From assembly GCA_026419785.1 (NCBI GenBank), contig JAODTK010005771.1:845501-909500 (forward strand): a DNA stretch of 64,000 nucleotides, written 5' to 3'. Below, piece by piece: positions 13,641-24,560 of this stretch. The number at the start of each line of letters is the position of its first letter. Position 1 is the first letter of the stretch. The translations under genes were made by a program, and so were the position numbers. Under the pieces are notes generated by a model, which had not been told where the DNA came from, did no database searches, and was given only the letters and a program-made list of their open reading frames with translations. Origin of the DNA: Sclerodactyla briareus. Its lineage: Eukaryota; Echinodermata; Holothuroidea; Dendrochirotida; Sclerodactylidae.

Positions 13641-16600
13641 TCTTGTATTGTGGCTTAAATGGATGGTTTGGGAACCATTTTCTAGGGACCCAAGGACCTT
13701 CCACCAGTAATGGGTTGACCTATTTAACACAATCGGATAGTTCCTTTGTTGATGCTCCCAGGGACAATTGACCACGATTGTTTGGCGAACTTGGTTTCCC
13801 CCTTGGACACGGATATATAGAAATTTGTTTCCAAAGCTGTTAAGCCCCCAACCATTAACATTTTGCCCTATGTTGACCAAAATTTGAGGGGTTTGTCTCT
13901 TTAGTTTCTTCCTCTTACCCTGCTTATACCATGTGATTTCCCCAGAATGCCCCGCTTGCCCTAGTAGAACTCCTTTGGGGCATCCAGGAATACGCTGTGC
14001 AAATACCAGAAGAGGGTAAGTGGTTGCTAATCTCTCTCCGGGAGTGCTCGGCTGATGGTATTGTTAGTTGGGAACAAAAACAGCGCCATTGGTCATCTTT
14101 GAGGGTTTAAAAAACGCATTATGGGTGGGTAGGTAATGGCCACCCCGCTCGGATGGCCGATATGAAATGGGAGCATGTTGTATCTATATATTTTTGATGG
14201 GGGAGTTTGTCAACATGCTGTGGGGAAAGGGTAAGTGAGAAAAGCCACAAAATAAGTGAGGGGCATTCAGAGGAAGAGGTTTCCGTACCTTTACCCACCA
14301 GGATGAATTGAAGTGTAGCATTCATGTAGTGGTGTTTGTACTACTAGGATTTCACACAGTATATGGGAGTTTTGGGGACGGTAAAGTTTGCCTGGTCCAA
14401 TTGTGCCATTTTGCAAGGAAACGAATTGCTGCAGTACAATAGGTGCAATTGAATAAATGTGTATGTGTGTGGGGGGACAGGGGGAGGGGGTGTGAACCCT
14501 ATGAAAAAGTGTGGGTCTCCGAGGCATCAAGAAGTGGGGACTCTGATTGCACAGTAGGTTGAGTAGGTGGAGGGACAGGTCGATGACAACACGAGGAGGG
14601 ATAAAGATCGGAAACAATTAGCCACGAACACAAGACTAGCAGTTAATGTTTGTCTGTTTGCTACTTCCCAACCCCCCCCCCCCCATTCATTTCTTCTCCC
14701 ACCCCCTCGGGCATGTCAAGGGGGTTATAAACATCATGTGTGTGGGGTGGTGTTGCGACCCCCCTGTGGAAAATGCTTGTTTCTGAGCATCCAAAAGGTG
14801 GGGTTCTCTGGGCGCCCAATCAGTCCCATATGTTGCGGATGTTACAACCCAAAAACCCCCCCCCCAGCCACACAGTCAAACAAATAACACAACAATTTAG
14901 AAGCAACAACAGTCCTAGAACGCAAATCTGTCTGAAACGGGGGGCCTCCGCACAGCAAACACATTCTTGGGTTATTAGCCTCTTGCTGCCCCCCTCAAAG
15001 GATCTATTGTAAAATCATATGTATACAAATCCGATGTGAAAGGTGGACAAGTTCAAGGACAGCGTTGCGTTGGTCTTGGTTGAGGTAACCCCTGTTGTGG
15101 CAGATGGGAGGGGGCGGCGTTCACACGGATGCCGTGGTTCGCCGCAGATGGACTCACTTATCCGCTGTAGGAAAACAGACCATCGAAAAATGAGTTTACA
15201 TTGTGGTTACTGTAAATAACATCGGATACCAACTAGGAAATTCAGGTGACTTTGAACGAGGACTTTGAACAATTATAACCGGGGGAAGGAGTTTCAGCAG
15301 AGGGGCGAAGGGTCTAGCACAACAAGGGGGATGTTTCATAATATAGATGGGTTTGGGGAAAGCAAGGCCTACCTTTTACTTCAGGAGAAGTTACCAAACA
15401 ATTTGTACAAAAAAGAAGCCCTGCACTATACTATGTCATGCTCTGATTATTACCTTGAATTAGCAGGACTGGTGCGCAGCTCATGGTGCCAATAGGCAAG
15501 GCACAGCTGGACCTTCCAACTCCCAAAAATGCGCACAATTGGGAACAGAGTCAAAATCTCGGTTCAAAACCATTCAAAAAAAACTGTGCTAGATTGGAGG
15601 ATGTGCAGAGAAGTTTCCCCCCTCTCCCAAATCCCAGGTAGGCCAGCATTGCCGTGCAGTGTAATGGGTCAAGGAAAATTAGAGATTTACTTTTTTTAAT
15701 TGTCTGTTGTAAAGAGGTGTTCAGTGGAGACATTTTAAAGGAGGGGCTGTTCGCACCCCGTAGCGTAATCGATATTTGAACACCAATTTGAATGGAACAT
15801 TATTACATTACATTGTAAATTGTATATTATTCAAATATATTCAATTGTATATGATTACTTTATATGACTTGTGTAATTACTCAGGCAATTATCTAAAAGT
15901 TTATAACTTCTTTTTTTTTCTACCTTCAATATGTTTAATTTTGTTGCAGTGCATGGTCAGTTCCAGGATTCTGTTTTATGGTTTCGTTAAAGGGAAATCA
16001 GCCAAAAAATGACTTTTTATGTTGAAGAATAAAAAAATTCAAAATAGCACTTTGTTCCGGTTTTCCAGAATGTTTCGGTTGGGAAGGTTAGGTTCCTCAA
16101 AATTGGTAGGTTGTTGTAGGTTGGGAGGGGGGGACAAGAGCACCCCTAGTCAGACACCACCCGATGGTGGATGTAGTAGAGGCCCCTCTTTTCTACAAAG
16201 TCAGGTTGGTAAGCCTACCTTGAACAAACTAGACACCCCTCTCCTTGCTTCCCTCTAGATTAAAAAGTATGGGTGTGTAACTGTGAAAAACTGTATTCAA
16301 TGTTAGGTCCCTATGTGTTTGTATCTGTGATTGTAGCATTGAATTGTATGGTTCCAAATTATGAAAGATAACAGTATGGTATACCCACATTACAACATTC
16401 GTGAGCTGTTCTTTCATGGGACATTTATTGACCAATTTCATGTCGAAAACCAGGAAGATGGACTATGGAGCAAGTACTGGAAAGTGTAAAAGGCATGACG
16501 GGAACAATAGGGGCTCGGCTATGTGTGAGTGTCTGTGTTTACCACAGTCGAGTGTGAAATCGCTTATGTCATTTGATTAGTAAAATAATTCTTTTATTGC

Positions 16601-17259
16601 CCGACTTCTTTTTGCTTAGTTTGATCAAACACTCATTAACCCATGGTTGGGTGGGGGTGGTGGGAATTAAACTCTTTGCACCTGACATCGATACGGGGGC
16701 CACAATGCGCAGGGGATGTTATTCTGGGAATGGTTTCGGCGACTTATGGAAAAAAAGGGAAAGGGAGGAAAGTTAAGGAAAGGGAGTGGAAGTTAAGGGC
16801 ACACACTGTGAACACAGGCATAAGGTGGGGGGGACTATGATCCTGGACCCACCTTGGGAACCCTAGCTGCTTCTTGCTAATATTCCAAAACGGACGGGTC
16901 AGTACTGAACTGGAAAGCAGTTCTTCCCCCCCCCCCCCCTTCTCCTCCCCATTCATGATAGCTGTGGGGCCGGTGGGACCGCCTTGGCATGCAGAATTCG
17001 CTGGCGAGATGATGGTCGTTAGAGTCCTCGCCCAAAACCGATTATTTCCGGACTAGAGGAGGAACCAACTGCTCCTTGGGATCAAAAAACCCACCAATCG
17101 GGGTTCCAAGGCCGATTTTGTGGGAGGGAAAAAAAAAAAATCACAGTCCTATGGGTTTTGCTCCTCAAAAAAAGTTTGGCCTGGTCACAACGTTCCAGCT
17201 TGCAAGAATGAAAACAGCAGGGAAATCATAGGATATAATCTTAAAGTAATAATTGGGGG
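13641..17259. other. Intergenic, no supportable gene
   Basis: Nothing gene-like beyond short random frames. There are C runs near 14671-14684, 14857 and 16927-16940, an AT-rich block at 15780-15930 and a GA-rich strand stretch at 16745-16790. Frames of up to 108 codons at 14291-14887 overlap in conflicting phases and show no family resemblance. No RNA gene was seen. Confidence 0.5.
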
Positions 17260-18000
17260 AACCCCAACTGCAAGGCCCAGATGGGCGGGGTTTTCCATCT
17301 CTGACAAGGCATTGAAACTTGCGCGCGGAAACATGGGGTGTTATTTTCCTGTCTACCAGCTCCTGGGGTTGCGACCCCTGGGACTTGCAGTGTAGGATGG
17401 GCAAGAGGCTGGGGTTTGATGGCTGGACTTGGCAGGGGACTAGAGACCTGGTGTTTAATCTCTGACTAGCCTATAACTTGCGGCTGGGGAACACTGGGTT
17501 CAATCATCTGCTTGCCGCATGGATGCTGGGGTTGAATCTTCTCACTACAGTTTTGAATTGCAGCTGGGAACCTGGGTGTCTATCGACTAGCAACTATATT
17601 GCAGCCTGGATGCCCCGGGATCGTTTTCTGACTTGCAATTTGACTTGGGGCCTTCACTTTGGGGTCGATCCCCTGACTTGAGTCTGGTCTTGCCGCAAGG
17701 CTGGCCTGTGGTTCGGATTCTGAATTGCGGAGCTGGGCTGGACACCTGGGGTTTGGGATCCCTGACTTGCAGCCTGGATATCCAGGGTTTGATCCTGAGT
17801 AAACAATCGATTGACGCTGGGATGTATTGTCTATGATACCCTGGCCCAACACATCAGACCCATGCCTGGGTTTTTACCCCTTACTAGCATCTAACGCTCA
17901 GGTTCAATCCTGTATAACATCCGACTCAACAGCCTGGACACCCGGGGTCAAATCCCTGACTTGCAGGCCTGGAGGCCTGGGGTTCAATCTCAGTTCCCTG
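17260..18000 (+). repeat. Minisatellite, about 34 bp unit resembling a tRNA T-arm
   Basis: About 18-20 degenerate units have the form (GA/TGA)CTTGCAGCCTGGACACC followed by TGGGGTTCAATCCC. Clear unit starts (ACTTGC, ATTGC or TTGCCGC) lie near 17386, 17475, 17513, 17555, 17598, 17632, 17688, 17721, 17765 and 17960. The conserved half contains GGGTTCAATCC variants such as GGGGTTGAATC and GGGTCAAATCCC. These resemble the tRNA T-arm and RNA polymerase III B box (GGTTCRANYCC). An inverted copy of the core appears at about 18135-18160. Most phases are open over short stretches, but I see no protein. Confidence 0.8.
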
Positions 18001-21000
18001 GACCCTGATCATACCGAAGATGAAATTATTTTTCGTGCAAAAAATACAGAAGTGCCAACTATTATAACAATCTTTTCGTTGGCAACCGTGTTCGCAGGGT
18101 TGGGCACTTTCTTTAATTGTTGCACAAAAAAATGCCAGGGGAATCAAACCCCCAGGCTGCAAGAATAAGGAATAGCGTAGTTGTGCAGGGGCTTTGCATA
18201 GGGTTTCATGATAGGCAACAGTTCCTGTGATTCATAAACTCGGCAAAAGTGGCCTTTGGCGCCGTTGGTTTGAACAGAAAGGTTGAAGCTTGCTAAAAGA
18301 TCGTTTTCGGGTTAACTAGGGGAGTATACAAATAGAACAAGGGTCCAATGATTCTTGTGGTTTCTATTTGGCCCAAAATGGTTCCAGCTAAGGTATTTAA
18401 GGAGATAACACGCCGCAGTTTCCAGTTAAACATATGCGGCTTATGGTAACCAAAAAGCCAGTCACGCTGTAAGTTGTAATACTCTTCGTTGAACGGGTGT
18501 AACACCACGGCGGTAGCCAGGAATTTTGATTGGGGGGTGGCCATGGGGGGGAGGGTATATTCTTAAGGGGAGGGGTTGGGTTTCCTCCCTTTGGAAAATT
18601 GTTTTTGGCCAATTTTTCGGAAAAACCCTCAGATGAGATAGGTTTTCAAAATTTGATAATTGCACTCCTTTTGTTTCCTATACAAACTCTCTGTGGAAGT
18701 GGGCACATTTTCTATTCCCACGTGGGCTGTCAGCTCATAGGGCGTACAGGAACTATCCCATTTTTCTTGGGTCAGAAATTTTTACCAAATCTTGAAACGC
18801 CGCAGAAGGGAAAAGTACTACCGCCCGCAAAACGCGCGAAAAAAATGTTGTTTTGATTGAAAATCCTTCCCGAATTTGGCCGAATTCGCCTTGTCTGATT
18901 TTGATCATTTCGCCTGTATATTCGGTCTCAGTTATGATTTGTGTCGCTCAATTTTGGACGCAATAAATTCAACTGTCTTGGTATGAAATTTGAGGGGGTG
19001 TATACGCCTCCATCCTTCTTCGGGCCATGCTTCAGCTGGCTAGGGATGTACCCAGGATGTTAATTATCCACCGGGAAATTTCCCACAATTCAATAATCTA
19101 AAAAAAAAAAACAAAACTAATTGTCGAATCTCAAGTAATATTTCGTGTGGGTATTAAAAGCAGGACAACAAAACCACGGGCTATTACTGAGGCAGGGGGA
19201 AGCACGCAATTTTTGTGTGCATGGCTGGATATTACATGATTATCCCCCTATAGCCGTACGGGGGTCATTCTGGGAGGGGTTTTTCCTCTCCATTTGCCCA
19301 CTGTTGTGCCCGAGGGTGCTAGTCCCTCACCTTGCACCCCGCCGATGTGGTGGATAGTGACAACAACAAGTGGAACTTTCAAGCAATCTGACTTGGAAGA
19401 GGAGGGCCTGGGAAACAGATAAGTGAAAAATGTTGTAGGAGAGGAGGGGTAATCTACGCAACCCCCGTATGCCAATGTTCTATGATCTTAAAGAAAAACT
19501 GCCGCAAACTCCAAAGATTTAAAAAAAAAAAATTGGTACATATAAAACGGGTATACCCTGCCCCCCCGCCGCCGAGGCGCGCAAACAATTTTTGCACACA
19601 CTGTTGGATATTGACCAAAACATGGGGCTGTCAGAGGTGGAATTCGGAGCAATCTAACTAGCAATGGAGGAAAAGAGAGAGCCGATAAGTGCCAATGGTG
19701 TTGTCATTTAAGTGAAAAATTGATAAAAAAAAAAAATGGGGGGGGAAATTGCGAATTGGGGGGGCAGGCCCGTGCCCCCCCCCCCTGGTACGCCAATGGT
19801 GTCAACTTGTCACCAGGGTGTTGTTGCTTTTCTTTTCCCTCTGATAAGAAGGTCGCGATGAAGAAACACCACTCGATCACTTCCGCATCAGAAAAAACCT
19901 CCCAAAATGAAAATAAAAATGATAATGAATTGAAATAATAAAGTATGTCATATAACCCTTTCCGGAGTGACTCGAATAACTTGACCTCCTGTCGGGAGAA
20001 TAACCAGTGTAACGTGGACCCTGCTGATGGCCGTATCCTAAGTATGTGAGCCAAGGTTAAGAAAGATACTACGATCAAAATACATAATCAAAATTACAAA
20101 AGCCACCAAGTATGGAACACTAGGAACCACCAAATGGATGTCCATCGCAGACTTAACATCACCGTGGACCTGAAATTTGGAAGGCAGCAGTCTCCACCTG
20201 GTTTGTCCAATGAGCCAAGGTTCTCCCACACACACAAAAAAGTTGTAAAAACATTTTAAACATTTTACGCTGATTGTTTCGAAAACGTTGTTTGGTGAGT
20301 AACACGAGGTAGGAGAATGTTTGACAGGAACGTTCACAAAAACGTTTCGAACGACATTTGCCACAAAATTCTGAAGTGTTTAAAAAGGGGGTTTTAGTGG
20401 CAAAAACAGATTTGCGACAAAAACTGATTTAAGGTGATGGTTCGTGTTGCACGAAGGATAATTATATTACCGGTTTGTTTCCTAGGTTTGCTCTGTAACG
20501 CCTAAATTTGCAGTAAAATTTGAACATGTTTCTAGACGATTTTTTCCCCAACACATTTGTGGGATGGTATGGAAACGTTCCCGGAACATGTTATTCGACA
20601 TGAGCCGTTTTCGCAAACATAAGACAAACATGTGTCCAAACGTTTCGGTTGTGGGGTAATATAGAAACATGAGGCGGACAGTCCTGAGCGAAGGGCATGT
20701 TTGAAACGAATCGGACATAAAATCGGATAGCGGTGATAAAATAGAACACTGCGTGATAAACCAGAGGTTAAGGAATTCCAACTCTCCCATGGGGGTCAAA
20801 CTCGCCCTACCTATTTGGGGAGGGTACTGACGGCTATCGAACGCCCGGTTTTTCAGATTTTCTGTGAAATGTGACGTCAATCCGCAAACAACATCATTGA
20901 AATTATACCGGACGGCAACGGTGAAGTTCGTCTTCCTTATAGACCCATATCACTGCAACCTAGTTAGTGCTAATAATCTGAGTGTAAATCCCTCACAGTT

Positions 21001-22934
21001 GGATTACAACTGAGTCATTCTTAAAGTAGATGGAAATAAACGGTTTCCACCTAGAATGACATGTAACCACGTTGTACCATTACCACCATTGGACATGTTT
21101 ACAACTGACATTGTAGGCAAGGCCAGGTACATGGGCTTGTTGGAACAGTCGCGTCCCTTCCTCCACAAGCTCACTCCTCAACCTGTTATAGCATCATGCG
21201 CAATTCCCTATCACTAGGAGAAAAGAAGGTTCGGTGGCGGACGTTGGAAACCATTAGATTGAAAAGATATGGCGTAAAACACCTAAGCCTGCACCAGCAT
21301 TTTACCACTATAGGCATCGTGATGTCTTAAAACGTATATGCCGCACAGACGTGGGAGGCTCTATGATGTTTTTATAAAGGTTCTCGATCCCTGAGCCTGA
21401 TTTGGGGGGGTGTGCGTGTCGTTCGCGGTGCAGAAAACGGCCGTCACATAGGCTTACTATATATGCTAGCGTGCAGTCATCTCAAAAAACGATGGCCTCA
21501 TTCATTCACCTGCGGGTGTTTCTACTTCATGGCATGCGATTCTCCGGATTAGGTATTTTTACCGTGGGAGAATCTCGGGGAAATGAGTGAAAGGCTCATT
21601 CTATATGCAGCCGGCTCACATAGGACATTACTATTGCACACTTGTGTGGTGTTCTGTGTAGGGGTGGTTGGTTGCGCTGTGGGTCACACCTGTTAGCAGG
21701 ATGTTCTCGAGAGGTGAGATGATCATAAAGCATATGAATAGAATTTTTTTTTTGTAAGTATCTGGATTGGGTGAAAACAATCGATCCAATAGATTTCGGG
21801 CACGGAAAAGCCGTAATATCATATTTAGGTCATGTATTGTTCAAGATACGTTAGCAAGATAACGGACGAACCGTATGTGTTATGGTGATGTGGTTTGGGA
21901 AAAACAAGGTACAGAAGAAGAAGGGAGATTGTCTGATGACCGAAAAATTCAGCGGTTTAAAATCCCTATGTAAGTATTTATTTGATAATTTACGCAAAAT
22001 TCAGCGGTTTTTTTCACAAAATTCAATATGGTCGTCTCCCAGTTCCCGATATTTAAACATTAATTCTGGGTCATTGGAGGTTAATCAATATGTCTAAACT
22101 GCATGACACATTGTTTCAAGATTCCCATGAAAATGGTGGGGTATGTTTTTACCTCAGTATCGAAATTGGTCACCAGAGATTAAGGCCACTGGAGGTCTTC
22201 AATGTTTTTAATTTGCATAATTTATGTAACTTCCCGTTTTTTGAATTAGTGGAATTTACTGGAAACGTTTAACGGGTCAACCTTTAAAGTCAGGGATATA
22301 TTTGAAAAAGTAGGAGAACTAGTCACTGGAAATACAGTCTAATGACGTCTCATTTGCAAATCTAGACAATTCCAGTCATATTTCAAACACAAATGTAATT
22401 ATACCCCATGGTATGAATGGCCCACCATGGATTTGAAATTGGTACTGAATGATCAGGGCAGTTATGGGAGGCTAGCCAAACTTACCATTCTCGACGGCGT
22501 GCTTTTAGGAATTTTCACTGGTTATTCATTCTACTAACTGCAATATTTGATCATTGCGACCTTAAGAGTCAGGTTGGGGAAAAATTACTAAATGCAAAAC
22601 TATTTGAAATGAGAAAAATAAGAAACCACTGACCGCGAAAAGGGCTGGAGACTAGGCGGTTTCAGAAAACCCACTCTTTTTAGTACCAGTGTACTCACGA
22701 ATACATGTCACAAAAACGTACTTGATTGTGACGTGTGGGGACTCGAGCTTTTATCAAACATCATCAAGTGTCATAGTTATCTCTTTTCTCCCTAAAACAA
22801 CTTCCGAAAAAATGGGGAGCTTCGAGTGTTTTGCCCGGAGAACCCTAAAGGTCCAGATGTCGGAATGATCGATTTAGTACCAACGCAAAATTATCGAATC
22901 TATGTAGGTACTCGGCCCCAAAAACATCCTTGGG
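18001..22934. other. Intergenic, no supportable gene
   Basis: The interval contains A runs (19100-19111, 19521-19531), a C run near 19775 and a possible diverged duplication at 19.2-19.8 kb listed separately. A region at 20280-20720 is rich in AACGTT/AACGTTTCG words. A CRE-type TGACGTCA palindrome sits at 20872-20879. Minus-strand frames of 108-132 codons at 20038-20880 lie in the AACGTT-rich stretch and have no recognisable domain. I found no tRNA, rRNA or transposon protein. Confidence 0.45.
19190..19810 (+). repeat. Possible diverged tandem duplication, about 370 bp apart
   Basis: Two blocks share, in the same order, a CGC(A)..AATTTTTG(C/T)GCA word followed by TGGATATT (about 19205 and 19585), an AGCAATCT(G/A)ACT word (about 19380 and 19650), a GATAAGTG word (about 19418 and 19683) and a TACGCCAATG/TATGCCAATG word (about 19468 and 19789). 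The spacing between partners is not constant, so large indels would be needed. Confidence is therefore low. Confidence 0.4.
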
Positions 22935-24560
22935 TGCATGGGTGTTTGTTGTTTGTTGGTTTGTTTGTTGTGTTGTTTTTTCACTTTTGATGCCTGGGGA
23001 CGAAGTCAGAGGGATTCTATGCCGTCACGTGGTGGTGGTGGGTATGTGTGTGCGCCAGCTTGTAAACCCGAATAAACTGATCAGGTCTGGTAGGTCAGGC
23101 TCAATACTTGGTGTGTGTTCCCCATGATGCGTACATGGAACCTTATTGTTGTTGGGTAAGGTCTGAGGTCACCAGAGGTCAAAGTATGAAAAAAACTTGT
23201 AAACACGGGAGAAGTCCGAATGGTTGGGATGATCAAGTTGAAAATGGTTGTATAGGCTGTCTTATAGGGAGTACAGGAAAACCCTATTGTTTTGGTTCCG
23301 GTCGGGGAGTGAAATTTGGTCGAAAATAGAAAAAAATTTGTGAAAATTCGAGTTTTTGGCCAATTGTGGATTGTGAACTCGACCCATAATGGAGGATGAA
23401 GTCTTACTTGGTATGTGGGTCTTCCCCATGGAGGAACATGAACCTTATGTTTTGAGTCAGGTCGAGTCATGTGAGGGTCACCAGAGGTCAACAGTCTGAA
23501 AAAAACTTGTAAAACCGATAAGTCCAGAATGTTTTTCGATTTCAGTTGTTTGAAAATTAGGTGTATAGCTTTCTTATGGGGAGTACAGGAAACCCTATTG
23601 TTTTTGGTGCCGGTAGGGGTGGGAATTTGGCGAAAAAATAGGAAAATTTGATAAATCTGGCCCAATTTGGGGCTTGTTAAAAAAACGATAAACGTCGAAC
23701 CCACTGATGGATAAAAGTTCATACTTGGTAGGTGGGGTTTCCCCAGAGGGGAAAAAGGGTACATGAACCCTATTGTTTTGGGGTCAGGGTCAGAAGGTCA
23801 TCTGAGGTCCCAGAGGTCAAAGTCTGAACCTGTACCCACGAAAAGTCTAGAAGGGGGGTTGATTCAAAGTTGAAAGCAGGTGTATAGCTGTCTTATGGGG
23901 GTAACAGGACAACACTAATTGTTTTGGGTCCAGGTAGGGGGTGAATTTTTGGTTCGAAAAAGAAAATTTGATAATCTGGGAAATTTTAGCTTGGTAAAAC
24001 AACGGATACTCGGAACCCCCACTGGATGGATGAAGGATCATACTTGGGGGGGTTGTGTGTTCCCTGCTGCGACATGAAATATTGTCTTGGGTCAAGTCAG
24101 AGGTCACCGGAGGCAAAAGTCTGAAAAACCTTGTTAAACACGATAAAATTCCCAATGGTTTGGGGCTGATCAGGTGAAAATTAGGTGTGTATTTTCTATG
24201 GGGGTACATAAACCCTATTGTTTTTGGTAATGGGCGGGGTGAATGAGGGCTCCGACTTGGTTTTGGGATCCCCATGATGAGTACATGAACCTAATATTGT
24301 GGGGGTAAGTCGAGGTCATCTAAGGTTTACCAGAGTTTCAAAAGTCTGAAAACCTCGAAATTAGTGTGTAGCTTTCTTACAAGGGTTACAGGGAAAACCT
24401 CGGAGTTGGTTGGAAAGATAGGGAAATTGTCAGGACTTTATGTTGCCTATAATGAACTGGTACTATCTCAATTTGTCCAATTGTGTCTGGACATATGGGT
24501 TGACAGAAACAGTTCAGGGAATCACCTCAAGCACTTTTGGCTTCGGGTTTTTAATAGGTA
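22935..24560 (+). repeat. Composite repeat copy 3: dimeric array plus tail
   Basis: This is the largest of the three related arrays. A GTTTGTT-rich lead-in (22943-22981) precedes about 4.5 units with CTTGG(T)-type landmarks near 23106, 23408, 23723, 24040 and 24258, a period of about 300-320 bp. Words shared with the other copies include ACCAGAGGTCAAAGTCTGAA and ACAGGAAACCCTATTG. The tail from about 24350 includes TAGTGTGTAGCTTTCTTAC and GGGAAATTGTCAGGACTTTA and ends near CACTTTTGGCTTCGGG. The window's longest open frame (227 codons, minus, 23081-23764) lies here and simply reflects few stops on that strand of the repeat. Confidence 0.88.

Noticed and set aside
23081..23764. 227-codon open frame on the minus strand, the longest in the window
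   Set aside because: It lies antisense within the dimeric repeat array and its peptide repeats with the array period. Equivalent frames occur in the 6.9 kb copy. It is explained by low stop density in the repeat.
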